Assembly (NCBI GenBank): GCA_021792795.1
Contig: JAJYUB010000002.1
Coordinates: 62,001-126,000 of the forward strand
DNA: 64,000 bases
Reading direction: 5' to 3'
From: Acidobacteriota bacterium
Lineage (GTDB): Bacteria; Acidobacteriota; Terriglobia; Terriglobales; Acidobacteriaceae
Shown here piece after piece: positions 36,727 through 45,660 of this stretch; the first letter of the stretch is position 1; each line of letters starts with the position of its first letter. The translations under genes and the position numbers were made by a program. The notes beneath the pieces are model-generated. The model saw only the letters and a program-made list of their open reading frames with translations, searched no databases and was not told the DNA's origin.

Positions 36727-38160
36727 CTACTGAAACAGGCGCATCAGCCCTTGCGCGGGCAAATCGGGACGAAGATATTTGCGCGGATTTCCATCGGCTT
36801 CCGTCAACGCTTCCGCCGCAAGGTACCCGCTGCGAACAGCGCCTTCCATCGTCGACGGCCAGCCGGTCGCGGTCCAGTCTCCCGCCAGAAAAATCCCCCG
36901 CCACGCCGTGACCGGTCCGGGTCGATAGGCGTCCAGTCCCGGCGAAACGGAAAACGTGGCCCGCACTTCTTTCACCACCGCGGCCTTCAACAGCTTCGCT
37001 TCCCGCACCACTGGAAAGAATTCCGCCAGCTCCCGCAAAGCCAAATCGAGGATTTCCTGACGGGACAAGGGCACCAGCGATTTTGACGCGCTCACAACTA
37101 ACTCCAGATAGCTTCCTGCGTCGTCGGACCGCCGCTGCGGCTGTAGCAAGGTCTTGTTGTACATCCATTGGATCGTGGTATCGAGCAGGACTGCGTGTTC
37201 CAGGTCGGTGATACGCCGATCGAACCAGAGGTGAATGCCTGTGATGGGCGAGTGTTGAAAATGTCCCAGCTTCTCCGCGAGCGACGCAGACGCGGGACCG
37301 GGCGAGGCCGGTAACAGCGGCAACAGCTTCTGCATCGATTCAAACGGGACCGCCAGCACCACAGCATCCGCCTCCACGCTGCCGTCTTCATCCCCGATTC
37401 GCCAGCGGCGACTGCCCTCGTCATACTGGAAGCTGTCCACGCTTTTGCGCAGGCCCACTTCCCCGCCGTGCGACTGAATGAATCCGACCGCGTGCGAATA
37501 CAGTTCGCTCAACGGAATCGTGGGAACTCCCATCCAACCCGCCTGCGCAGACTGCATGAACGAAGTTCGAAACACCATCGCCGCATAATGGACGGAAACG
37601 CGGTCCAGGTCTTCGTTCAGCGCGCTCGCCAGCACTGGATTCCAGAACCGGTCGATGGCGCGCCGCGTTTGTCCGTGGCGGGCCAGCCAGGCTGCAAAGT
37701 TTTCTCCGCCATCCGCGGGAACGCCTCGCAGAAAACTCATCATGCCCCGGCTGATCGCAAACTTGTCCGTCAGCGACAGCGTGGAGGAACGAAGAAATGA
37801 AAATGCATTGTGCAGCGGCGCAGGCAAACTTCCCGGCCGCAGCAGACTCTTCCGTCCGCCTGGTTCAAGAAAGGCAATGCGATCGAACCAGCGAATCCGA
37901 TCGGCCACGCCGAGCTGCTTGTAGAAGGCGATGAGGTTGGTACAGCAGCCCAAAAGAACATGCTGGCAATTGTCGACGACTTCGCCCGTGCCGGGATGTT
38001 CATACGAGGATGCCCGCCCGCCGACATACGGACGCCGCTCGACCAAGTGAACGCGATAGCCGGATTCCACCAGCGCACAGGCCGCGGACAGACCGGCCAG
38101 GCCGCCCCCGACAACAGCGACATCGCGAATACCGTGCGTGTCAGTTGGCTTGTTCGCCAT
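36727..38160 (-). CDS. hpnE: Hydroxysqualene dehydroxylase HpnE (squalene-associated FAD-dependent desaturase)
   Basis: A 477-residue flavoenzyme that completes squalene synthesis by removing the hydroxyl of hydroxysqualene. The FAD-binding motif is DVAVVGGGLAGLSAACAL followed by LVERRPYVGGRASSY, and the C-terminal flavin segment GIFLAGDWTATGWPSTMEG is present. The start is placed at MANKPTDT (38160); an ATG six codons upstream (38178) is also possible and would leave 7 bases to the hpnD stop. It is the last gene of the long leftward hopanoid operon and follows hpnC and hpnD as in other hopanoid producers. Confidence 0.95.
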   Translation of the reverse strand: MANKPTDTHGIRDVAVVGGGLAGLSAACALVESGYRVHLVERRPYVGGRASSYEHPGTGEVVDNCQHVLLGCCTNLIAFYKQLGVADRIRWFDRIAFLEPGGRKSLLRPGSLPAPLHNAFSFLRSSTLSLTDKFAISRGMMSFLRGVPADGGENFAAWLARHGQTRRAIDRFWNPVLASALNEDLDRVSVHYAAMVFRTSFMQSAQAGWMGVPTIPLSELYSHAVGFIQSHGGEVGLRKSVDSFQYDEGSRRWRIGDEDGSVEADAVVLAVPFESMQKLLPLLPASPGPASASLAEKLGHFQHSPITGIHLWFDRRITDLEHAVLLDTTIQWMYNKTLLQPQRRSDDAGSYLELVVSASKSLVPLSRQEILDLALRELAEFFPVVREAKLLKAAVVKEVRATFSVSPGLDAYRPGPVTAWRGIFLAGDWTATGWPSTMEGAVRSGYLAAEALTEADGNPRKYLRPDLPAQGLMRLFQ

Positions 38161-38185
38161 GGGTTCCGCCAGAGTCATCGCGAAT

Positions 38186-39115
38186 TTAAATCTCTCTCGA
38201 ATCGTCCCTGCCTGCAAGCCGCAGGCGGAACGCCATCCACAGCCCGCGCGCCAGAATCCACAGCTTCTCTCCCGTGGGCACCCTCACTCGCTCGGCGAAC
38301 ACTTCGTAGTGCGCATTTTCAATCCGCTGCAACAGCCGTCGATAAATCGCCGCCAGCACCCACAACGCCGCCCGGCTGTCCGGCGAAATCAACGGCAAAA
38401 GACTGTCCACCGCCCGGTAATACTGGCGCGCGCGCGCGGCTTCCATTTCCAGCAACGCGCGTTCCTCCGGCGTCAGTTTTCGATCGCCCCGATTTGAAGC
38501 GAACTGCTCCGCCGTCAAGCGATAGCGATTCAGGTCGTCGAGCGGAAGATACATCCGCCCGCGCTCTGCGTCCTCGCGAACATCGCGCAAAATATTTGTC
38601 AGCTGGAACGCGATGCCTGTTTGTTCCGCCAACTTTTCTGCGCGAGGATCGGTGTAACCGAAAATGCGAATGCAAACCAAACCCACGACCGAGGCGACAA
38701 AGTAACAGTACCGATATAAATCGTCGAAGGTCGGATACGTCGTCATCTCCGTGGCAACCGTCGGCCCTGCAATGTCCAGCATGGTCCCCTGCACCAGATG
38801 GTCGAGCAGTTCCGTCGAAATTCCAAACCGCTGTTGCGCATCTAGCAACGCGACAAATACGGGATTGTTCGTGGACTCGCCGGCCGCCGCCCGATGCCAT
38901 TCGTTCAACCACTGTTGCGATTGAAGCAGCCGCTGTTCACGCGGCAGGCCTTCGTCATCCGCCAGGTCGTCCGCATGACGCATGAAGGCGTACACGGCAC
39001 AGACGGCTGCGCGTTTGTGCTTCGGCAATGCGAGAAATGCGTAGTAAAAGTTCTTTGCTTCATGGCGGGCGATCGCTTCGCAGGCGGCATAAGCTCGCGC
39101 AACAGATTCGCTCAC
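38186..39115 (-). CDS. hpnD: Presqualene diphosphate synthase HpnD
   Basis: A 309-residue trans-isoprenyl-diphosphate synthase joining two farnesyl diphosphates into presqualene diphosphate. The start is the GTG at 39115, whose GTGA overlaps the hpnC stop; the frame is open much further upstream but that part lies inside hpnC. The two Asp-rich motifs are FMRHADDLADDE and NILRDVREDAERGR, with YCYFVASVVGLVCIRIFGY between them. All match the squalene/phytoene synthase fold and HpnD in particular. It is co-translated with hpnC. Confidence 0.95.
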   Translation of the reverse strand: MSESVARAYAACEAIARHEAKNFYYAFLALPKHKRAAVCAVYAFMRHADDLADDEGLPREQRLLQSQQWLNEWHRAAAGESTNNPVFVALLDAQQRFGISTELLDHLVQGTMLDIAGPTVATEMTTYPTFDDLYRYCYFVASVVGLVCIRIFGYTDPRAEKLAEQTGIAFQLTNILRDVREDAERGRMYLPLDDLNRYRLTAEQFASNRGDRKLTPEERALLEMEAARARQYYRAVDSLLPLISPDSRAALWVLAAIYRRLLQRIENAHYEVFAERVRVPTGEKLWILARGLWMAFRLRLAGRDDSREI

Positions 39116-40077
39116 GGCGCCTGCCTTGCGGTGAGCCGCGCGGCAAAAGCGCGCAGCAACAACGCAGCTTTGCGCGGCTTGGAAATGACAGGGCGAGAAC
39201 GCAACACGTCGTAGTCCTGTTTTGCGATGGCGCGCAGAATCTCCTGCCCGCCGCGGCTGAACAATGCAAGGTCGACAGCCAGCTCTTTGTCGACGCGACC
39301 GAGCAGCGCCATTCCCGAGGCAAATAATTCCTGCGTGTACGCGACCTCGTGTTCCATCAGCCTGCGAAATTCCGGAGTAAAACACCGGTCCCGAATTTGC
39401 TCTTCACGGACGCCAAAACGCTCCATGTCCGCCAGCGGAAGATAGATCCGGTCCCGCAGATAATCCTCATGGACATCCTGCCAGAAGTTCGCCAGTTGCA
39501 ATGCGGTGCAGGTGAAGTCCGAAAGCCTAAACAACTCCGGCTCGCGATGGCCGCAGGCATAAAGAACCAGGCGCCCAACCGGATTGGCGGAATTGCGGCA
39601 ATAGCCGAACACGTCCTGCATGGTGCGATACCGCGTGACCGTCTGGTCCTGGCGAAATGCAACCAGCAAGTCCGCAAACGGACCTTTTGGAATGTTGCAC
39701 GCCCGGACCGTTTCCGCCAGAGCAACAAAAACAGGGTGACGCGTGACGCCGCGATAGCAGGCGTCCAATTCGCCATTCCAGAAATCCAAGAGCGCCAGCG
39801 ACTGCTGCGCGTCCCCCACCTCGTCTCCCAAATCGTCGGAGATGCGGCAGTAGGCGTAGATGCTCTGAAAGTGCGGCCGTAGGCGCTTGGGCAAAAACCA
39901 TGTGGCAACGTGAAAATTCTCGTAGTGCGATTCAGCCAACTTGCGGCAGTACGCCTGCGCTTCGGCCAGGGTTGGCACATGCTCTGGCAAGCGATATTCC
40001 GCCGGAAGTTTTTTCCACGCTGCCTCCAGCGCCTGTTCGGAATTTCTGTCCGTTTGTTGCAGTCCGCTAGCCATCAT
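39112..40077 (-). CDS. hpnC: Hydroxysqualene synthase HpnC
   Basis: A 321-residue squalene/phytoene-synthase-fold enzyme converting presqualene diphosphate to hydroxysqualene. YCRISDDLGDEVGD and FWQDVHEDYLRDRIYLPL are the two Asp-rich motifs, and SHYENFHVATWFLPKRLRPH is the HpnC-type start (quoted as NFHVATWFLPK). The start is at 40077, where GAGGG precedes tandem ATG codons; it overlaps the end of the upstream dehydrogenase gene by 11 bases. The stop overlaps the GTG of hpnD. Confidence 0.95.
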   Translation of the reverse strand: MMASGLQQTDRNSEQALEAAWKKLPAEYRLPEHVPTLAEAQAYCRKLAESHYENFHVATWFLPKRLRPHFQSIYAYCRISDDLGDEVGDAQQSLALLDFWNGELDACYRGVTRHPVFVALAETVRACNIPKGPFADLLVAFRQDQTVTRYRTMQDVFGYCRNSANPVGRLVLYACGHREPELFRLSDFTCTALQLANFWQDVHEDYLRDRIYLPLADMERFGVREEQIRDRCFTPEFRRLMEHEVAYTQELFASGMALLGRVDKELAVDLALFSRGGQEILRAIAKQDYDVLRSRPVISKPRKAALLLRAFAARLTARQAP

Positions 40078-41185
40078 ACGGTCCCTCGCCGGGATGGATC
40101 GCAATTTTGATGTCGTTGCTTCGATGCAGAAACCGCCGGAAAACAGGGACCAGTTCCTCCAGGGGAGCGCTTCCGGTCAGGAACCTGCCGCTTTCGAAAC
40201 CGCCGCTCGCAATCCAATCGAATGCCCGGCGGCATACGGACGGACGATGATGGAAGCTGGCGCGCAGCGTAAGGTCGTTATAATGCAGGCGATTGGTATC
40301 GAGCGCCACTTGGGTGCCCGCCGCGCATCCGCCAAAGAAATTGACCACTCCGCCTTTGCGCGCCATGTCCACGGCCCACTGCCAGGTCTCGGGCAACGCA
40401 ACCGCTTCCACCACCGAGTCGGCGCCGCGGCCCTGCGGAGTCAGCGCGCGAACGGATGCGATCACGTCGTCGGTCTTGGTGGTCTGCACAATGTGGCGAG
40501 CTCCAAACGAACGCGCCAGTTCCACCTGCTCCGGGTGCTTCACCACCGCAATCACGTCGGTGCCGTTGAGGGCGGCTGCGTGAATGAACATCAGTCCAAT
40601 GGGCCCGGCGCCGATCACAACCATCTGGTCCCCCGGCTGGATGCCGGTCTCATCCATGCCGTGCAATACGCAGGCTAGCGGTTCTGTCAGCGCCGCATGC
40701 TCCAGCCGAATGGAGTCGGGAACGCGAAACGTATTTATCGCGACGATGCGCGCGGGAATTCGAAAATATTCGGCGTACGCGCCGTTGTTGAATATCAGGT
40801 CGTCACACAGATTTTCCTGTTGCCGCCGGCAGAAATAGCATTCGCCGCAGGGCGCGGAATTCACCGCGACCACGCGGTCCCCTTCTCGAAACTTTGCAAC
40901 TCCAGCTCCGACCTGTGAAACGACCCCCGCCATCTCATGGCCAAAGGGAGCGGGCGGCCGCAGCATTTTTTTGTGGTACCCTCGGCGAAATACTTTCAGG
41001 TCGGTCCCGCAAGTCAGGGCGGCGGCCACGCGGACAACGATCTCCCCTGCTCCTGCTTCGGGTACTGGCAGCCTCTCAATCCGGACATCTTCTTTGCCGT
41101 ACAAAACGGCGGCGTTCATTTCAGCGGCCATATCGATAGTTTCGCAGAATGCATCGTGGGTCGATCGACTTGTGGTTTCTTTCAT
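40067..41185 (-). CDS. Zinc-dependent medium-chain alcohol dehydrogenase, second copy
   Basis: A 372-residue MDR-family oxidoreductase. The catalytic zinc ligands fit TCGTDLKVF (Cys) and PFGHEMAGVV (His/Glu); the structural zinc loop is CGECYFCRRQQENLC. The NAD(P)-binding turn is MVVIGAGPIGLMFIHAA. It resembles threonine/sorbitol-dehydrogenase-like enzymes. It lies between a related dehydrogenase and hpnC, overlapping hpnC, so it belongs to the hopanoid operon. A role in reducing the ribosyl aldehyde of hopanoid side chains is inference. The start at 41185 has a weak ribosome-binding site; ATGs at 41131 and 41119 are alternatives. Confidence 0.88.
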   Translation of the reverse strand: MKETTSRSTHDAFCETIDMAAEMNAAVLYGKEDVRIERLPVPEAGAGEIVVRVAAALTCGTDLKVFRRGYHKKMLRPPAPFGHEMAGVVSQVGAGVAKFREGDRVVAVNSAPCGECYFCRRQQENLCDDLIFNNGAYAEYFRIPARIVAINTFRVPDSIRLEHAALTEPLACVLHGMDETGIQPGDQMVVIGAGPIGLMFIHAAALNGTDVIAVVKHPEQVELARSFGARHIVQTTKTDDVIASVRALTPQGRGADSVVEAVALPETWQWAVDMARKGGVVNFFGGCAAGTQVALDTNRLHYNDLTLRASFHHRPSVCRRAFDWIASGGFESGRFLTGSAPLEELVPVFRRFLHRSNDIKIAIHPGEGPYDG

Positions 41186-41213
41186 CTTTAGACATCAGGG
41201 AACGTGGAGACGA

Positions 41214-42317
41214 TTACGGTTGAATCACAACTTTCATCGAATCCGGTTTCGGTTCCGATGCGAACGCAATGGCCTCCGCCGCCTGTTCCAGCGGAAAGGT
41301 GTGGGAGATCAAACGGGTCAAATCGAAGCGATCTGGATAACCGTCCAGGACCAATTGCGAAGCTTGCTGCAAAACGTCCGCGGAAGAACTGTAAGACCCG
41401 ATCAGAGATTTTTCGTCCATGCATATCGCGGCCGGATCGATCACAACTTCGCTGTGCTGCGTGGCGGCAAACAACAGCACGCGGCCGCCAAAACGGACCG
41501 CGTCCATCGCGGGGCGGATCAGCGCATTGCCGCCCACCGCGACAATCGCAACATCCGCGCCGCGCCCTTCCGTGTGTTCCTTCACGATGGCGCTGGGGTC
41601 CTGCTTGTCGGCATAGATCGGGTGGTGCAGATCGAATTGCGCCGCAGCTTCGTGGCGCGAAGCATACAGGTCGGAAGTCAGCACTGTCGCGCCCGTCTGC
41701 CGGGCCAGTGCGGCCAGTAAAATCCCGATCGGTCCTTGTCCGATCACCAGCACGGTCTCATCGGCTGCAAGACGCAGGTTGTGGATCGCCTTATAGCAGG
41801 TATTCACGGGCTCAATCCACAGCGCCTGTTCAAACGGAACATGGTCCGGAATGCGCACCAGGCCGCGTTCCACAATCCAGTCCATCACGCGGATGTATTC
41901 CGCGAAGCCGCCGCCCGCGGGTTCAAATCCAGCCGTGCATCCCACGCGTTTATAGCTCTCGCATTGGGAGAAAGTTTTTTTCCTACAGTAATAACAGCCC
42001 TTCCCGCATGGAATGTGATGAAAAGCCATGACCCGGTCGCCGACCCTCCAGCCGCTCACCTTATCGCCGACGGCTGCAATCGTTCCCGCCATTTCGTGGC
42101 CGAAAATCCTTGGAGCGGAGTGCGAACCGCTATGGATCTTTTTCAGGTCAGTGCCGCAAATCCCGCAGCTATGAATCCGGACCAGAACTTCGCCCGGACC
42201 AATGGTTGGAACAGGTACGCTTTCCACGCGAACGTCGTTGACGCCGCGATAGATGGCAGCCCGCATGGTTGCGGGCACGACATGACTTGAAGAATTGTAT
42301 GGTTTCACTCTTTCCAT
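41214..42317 (-). CDS. Zinc-dependent medium-chain alcohol dehydrogenase, first copy
   Basis: A 367-residue MDR-family enzyme. Catalytic zinc ligands lie in SCGICGTDLKKIH and IFGHEMAGTI. The structural-zinc loop CGKGCYYCRKKTFSQC differs from its downstream paralogue. The nucleotide turn is VLVIGQGPIGILLAAL. The start is put at MERVKPYN (42317), just after the hpnG stop. The pair shares only the general family pattern, so it is an old duplication or two separate recruitments. Position directly after hpnG suggests action on the product of HpnG; the substrate is not proven. Confidence 0.88.
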   Translation of the reverse strand: MERVKPYNSSSHVVPATMRAAIYRGVNDVRVESVPVPTIGPGEVLVRIHSCGICGTDLKKIHSGSHSAPRIFGHEMAGTIAAVGDKVSGWRVGDRVMAFHHIPCGKGCYYCRKKTFSQCESYKRVGCTAGFEPAGGGFAEYIRVMDWIVERGLVRIPDHVPFEQALWIEPVNTCYKAIHNLRLAADETVLVIGQGPIGILLAALARQTGATVLTSDLYASRHEAAAQFDLHHPIYADKQDPSAIVKEHTEGRGADVAIVAVGGNALIRPAMDAVRFGGRVLLFAATQHSEVVIDPAAICMDEKSLIGSYSSSADVLQQASQLVLDGYPDRFDLTRLISHTFPLEQAAEAIAFASEPKPDSMKVVIQP

Positions 42318-42318
42318 T

Positions 42319-42996
42319 TTATTCCGCTTGCTCGATAATCTGGCGCAAGGCTCGCGCAATCAGCCGCGATGCCTGCGCAGACTGTTTTCCCAGCCTGAAC
42401 GTGGTCGGAATCAGCCATGGGTGCAATGCTACATAAATCGCAAACGAGCTGCCGCGAAATCCGCCCTGCTCGTCGGTAAAACGACCAAAATCCGGCAGAT
42501 TGTCGTCGACCCGGTCGCTGATGGCGCGAAGCGCGCGAAATGGCAGATGGCGCATTTTCGCCAGCCGCGCAACCGTGGCCGTCTCCATATCGGCCAGGTC
42601 CGCATTCCAACGGGCAGCCAGCGCCAGCTTTTCATCGCGCCCAACCGCATGGTCCGTCGTCACCAAGGTCCCATCTCCATCGCTGCATTCAAATCGCTCT
42701 CCGGTCCGATCGTCGATGATCGTCGCCGGCCAATGGACCCTGTCGACGGCCATCCCAGCGCGCAATGCCCCAGCATATCCTACGGAAATGATCGAGTCGA
42801 TTCGTCCTCTGGACGACGCCAACTCCAGCGCGCGCGCCGCCCGCTTGCCGCCCATGCCCGCGCACGCCACAATCGCGCCATCGCACTCCCAGACGCTCGT
42901 GCCTTCACGGCGCGAGACGTTGCTTACAGGCCAGTCACGCACCAGCGGCGCTACTTCGCGCGGCAGCGCGGCAAGGATTGCGACCCGTGGGTTCAT
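42319..42996 (-). CDS. hpnG: Adenosylhopane nucleosidase/phosphorylase HpnG
   Basis: A 225-residue nucleoside-phosphorylase-fold enzyme that removes adenine from adenosylhopane, giving the (phospho)ribosyl hopane. The core is ACAGMGGKRAARALEL, IISVGYAGALRAGM and DLADMETATVARLA (the Glu of the Met-Glu pair binds the ribose), then RAISDRVDDNLPDF. The start at 42996 overlaps the hpnA stop as ATGA; a longer frame upstream is inside hpnA. It sits between hpnA and the two dehydrogenases. Confidence 0.93.
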   Translation of the reverse strand: MNPRVAILAALPREVAPLVRDWPVSNVSRREGTSVWECDGAIVACAGMGGKRAARALELASSRGRIDSIISVGYAGALRAGMAVDRVHWPATIIDDRTGERFECSDGDGTLVTTDHAVGRDEKLALAARWNADLADMETATVARLAKMRHLPFRALRAISDRVDDNLPDFGRFTDEQGGFRGSSFAIYVALHPWLIPTTFRLGKQSAQASRLIARALRQIIEQAE

Positions 42997-43988
42997 GACT
43001 TGGGCGCGTACCCGTGGACGCGAAACCAATCGATGGCGGCGCGCAACGCAGAGTCCACCGGAAGCGCCTGATGGCCCAAATCCCGCTCCGCCTTCGCGGA
43101 ACTGGCAAACATTTTCTTCTTTCCCATTCGCACCGCTTCCACCGTGGCACGCGGTTCACGCCCGAGAATGCGGCCGGTGATCCATTCATCGAAGAATGCA
43201 AACGTCATGGCGACAAAATGCGGCACCCGCATGGTCGGCGACGGCAGCCCTGTCATCGCCGCCATGCGGTCCAGAATCTGTTTCAGGGTAAGATTCTCTC
43301 CGCCCAGAATGTACCGTTCTCCCGGCGTCCCACGCTCCAGTGCGGCCACGTGCATGTCCGCGATCCGCTCAACGTCCACCAGATTCAGGCCCGTGTCCAC
43401 ATACGCCGGAAATTTCCGATTGAGAAAATCCACGACGATGCGACCCGTGGGAGTGGGTTTCGCGTCATTCGCCCCAATCGGCGTGGTTGGGTTCAGAATC
43501 ACGACATGCTGGCCGAGACGGGCGGCCTCGATCGCCTCGAGTTCGGCAAGAAACTTAGACCGCTTGTAGGGGCCGATCATGTTCTCGATCGATACCGGCG
43601 TTTCCTCATCGACGACGCTGCCGTCGGAGCGAAATCCCATGGTCGCTACGCTGGAGGTGTAAACGACGCGACCGACGCCTGTTTCCCGCGCCAGCCGCAG
43701 CAACGCCCGCGTCCCCTCAACGTTGGCCGCATACATCGTCTTTGGATCGGGCACCCACAGCCGGTAATCCGCCGCAACATGGACCAGCGCATCGCAACCG
43801 GAAATCGCGCCGCGCAGGTCCTCAGGCTGAAGCAGGTCGCCTGTCACCAACTCCGCATTCAGTCCTTCCAGATGTTCCGTGCGGCTGTTTTTTCGCGCCA
43901 GCAGACGCAACTCCGCGCCTGCTGCGTACAGCGACTGGGCAACATGGCTCCCGACAAATCCAGTGGCTCCGGTGAGGAAGATGCGCAT
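42993..43988 (-). CDS. hpnA: Hopanoid-associated sugar epimerase HpnA
   Basis: A 331-residue extended short-chain dehydrogenase. It opens FLTGATGFVGSHVAQSL, the NAD-binding turn, and has YTSSVATMGF and the catalytic GPYKRSKFLAE (Y-x3-K). VHVAADYRLWVPDP and NPTTPIGANDAKPTPTG are typical of HpnA. Its precise reaction in hopanoid synthesis is still unclear. The stop overlaps hpnG, and the start lies 42 bases after the small unknown gene. Confidence 0.93.
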   Translation of the reverse strand: MRIFLTGATGFVGSHVAQSLYAAGAELRLLARKNSRTEHLEGLNAELVTGDLLQPEDLRGAISGCDALVHVAADYRLWVPDPKTMYAANVEGTRALLRLARETGVGRVVYTSSVATMGFRSDGSVVDEETPVSIENMIGPYKRSKFLAELEAIEAARLGQHVVILNPTTPIGANDAKPTPTGRIVVDFLNRKFPAYVDTGLNLVDVERIADMHVAALERGTPGERYILGGENLTLKQILDRMAAMTGLPSPTMRVPHFVAMTFAFFDEWITGRILGREPRATVEAVRMGKKKMFASSAKAERDLGHQALPVDSALRAAIDWFRVHGYAPKS

Positions 43989-44030
43989 ACGAAGGGGACA
44001 ACAAGGTTGGATGAATCTGATGCGGCTGGT

Positions 44031-44456
44031 CTAGTCCAGCGCTTCCGCCTGGATGCCGATGTTTTTCTCCCCGGCGGCCTTCTTTTCCCAATATCGCTGC
44101 ACCCACGCTTCCCAGCTCTTGCCCGCCGCGGAATCGCGTCCGGTAAAGGCCAGACCGGCAATTTCAGAGTACGGGACTGACACACGCTCCGAAGTATCTT
44201 TCGGCATGATGCGAACAATCGCGCGGTGCAGCACGGGGGCGGGCCGTCGATCGAAGATGTACCCCTCGATGCGCACCCCGGTCTTCAGCGTAATGGTCAC
44301 ATCGCCGCGATAGTCGAAGGCCTGCTCCAGCGCTTCCCGAGTTTCTTCCTCGGTGGCCATGGGTGGAATCCATCCTTCCAGCACTTCGTGTTCCGTCCCC
44401 GGCGCAACTTCCATCGTGTCCGGACTGGAAAGCGGCCCGGCCGCAGGTTGGGTCAT
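44031..44456 (-). CDS. Small uncharacterised protein of the hopanoid operon
   Basis: A 141-residue soluble protein with no signal peptide or helix anchor. The middle, YRGDVTITLKTGVRIEGYIF then AIVRIMPKD and RVSVPYSEIAGLAF, alternates short strands in a way that resembles an Sm-like or small beta-barrel fold; the ends are helical (ETREALEQAFD and SWEAWVQRYWEKKA). Its ATG overlaps the hpnH stop as ATGA, so it is made with HpnH. No known hopanoid gene name applies. It might be a regulator or an assembly partner for HpnH or Shc; this is inference only. Confidence 0.85.
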   Translation of the reverse strand: MTQPAAGPLSSPDTMEVAPGTEHEVLEGWIPPMATEEETREALEQAFDYRGDVTITLKTGVRIEGYIFDRRPAPVLHRAIVRIMPKDTSERVSVPYSEIAGLAFTGRDSAAGKSWEAWVQRYWEKKAAGEKNIGIQAEALD

Positions 44457-45577
44457 ACGCGCGTTTCCTCCAGCGAAGTCTGCGGCACATCAATTTTCAC
44501 CAAAGGGTTCTTCGCGTGGACCGGCTTCACCGGCTGGTTCAGCAGGTCGAGCGCTCCGCGATCCGGATATAACGTCATGGTCGCCTTTGCTGTCGCCCAC
44601 AGACCTTTCAGGGAGCCGAAGGTAAAGTTCACGCCGGAGGCTTCATAGCCGGAGTGAACCATGCAATTCGCGCACTTGGGATTGCCGGACTCAGTCCCGT
44701 AATGCGCCCACTCCGTCGCTTCCATCAACTCGGCGAAACTGTCCGCATAGCCGTCCTGCAACAGATAACACGGTTTTTGCCAGCCAAAGATGTTGTAAGT
44801 CGGCATGCCCCATGGAGTGCAGGTAAAATCGCGCTTGCCCATCAGGAATTCCATGTACATGGGCGACGCGTTGAAACGCCAGCTCTTCTTGCGGTTCGCA
44901 AGGATGGCGCGAAACAGCCGCCGGGAACGCGCCCTGCCCAGAAAATGCTTTTGGTCCGGGGCCTTATCGTAGGTGTATCCGGGCGCCACCATCATGGATT
45001 CGACGCCAACCTGCATCATCTCGTCGAAGAAGGCGCGCACGCTGTTAGGATCGGCCCCGTCAAACAAAGTTGTATTGGTCGTCACGCGAAAACCCTTGGA
45101 AACCGCCTCGCGAATTCCCTCGATCGCCTTGTCGTATCCGCCTTCCAGGCAAACGGAAAAGTCATGATGCTCGCGCTGCCCATCCATATGCACAGAGAAA
45201 GAGAGGTATTTACTTGGCTTGAACAAGTGCAGCTTCTCTTTCAGCAGCAGCGCATTGGTGCATAGATAGATATATTTCTTTCTTGCAACCAGACCTTCAA
45301 CAATCTCCCCTATATGCGGATGGAGAAGAGGTTCTCCGCCAGGGATAGAGACCATTGGGGCCCCGCATTCCTCCGCCGCGCGAAAGCATTCTTCCGGCGT
45401 CAATTGCTTTTTCAGGATGTGCGCGGGATATTGAATTTTCCCGCAGCCGGCGCAGGCCAGGTTGCAGCGAAACAGCGGCTCCAGCATCAGGACCAACGGA
45501 TAGCGTTTGCGGCCACTCCAGCGCTGGCGCAACACATAGGTTGCCACCGTCCACATTTGTGAGATTGGCACAGCCAT
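44453..45577 (-). CDS. hpnH: Adenosyl-hopene transferase HpnH (radical SAM)
   Basis: A 374-residue radical SAM enzyme that attaches the 5'-deoxyadenosyl group to hopene, giving adenosylhopane. The cluster motif is FRCNLACAGCGKIQYP with Cys 38, 42 and 45. EECGAPMVSIPGGEPLLHP is the SAM-binding GGE region, and a C-terminal cysteine set lies in GNPKCANCMVHSGYEAS. The whole sequence reads as HpnH. It lies 83 bases downstream of shc and overlaps the small unknown gene. Confidence 0.96.
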   Translation of the reverse strand: MAVPISQMWTVATYVLRQRWSGRKRYPLVLMLEPLFRCNLACAGCGKIQYPAHILKKQLTPEECFRAAEECGAPMVSIPGGEPLLHPHIGEIVEGLVARKKYIYLCTNALLLKEKLHLFKPSKYLSFSVHMDGQREHHDFSVCLEGGYDKAIEGIREAVSKGFRVTTNTTLFDGADPNSVRAFFDEMMQVGVESMMVAPGYTYDKAPDQKHFLGRARSRRLFRAILANRKKSWRFNASPMYMEFLMGKRDFTCTPWGMPTYNIFGWQKPCYLLQDGYADSFAELMEATEWAHYGTESGNPKCANCMVHSGYEASGVNFTFGSLKGLWATAKATMTLYPDRGALDLLNQPVKPVHAKNPLVKIDVPQTSLEETRV

Positions 45578-45660
45578 TCAGGTTCTCCTTCTTGCTTCGG
45601 TTCTATTCTGTTCCAGCGTCCGATGCGACCGTCACGATAGGCAATACAATAAGCGTTCCG

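Noticed and set aside
39116-39385. N-terminal extension of hpnD
   Set aside because: It lies within hpnC, has no family likeness, and the GTG overlap at 39115 gives a normal HpnD.
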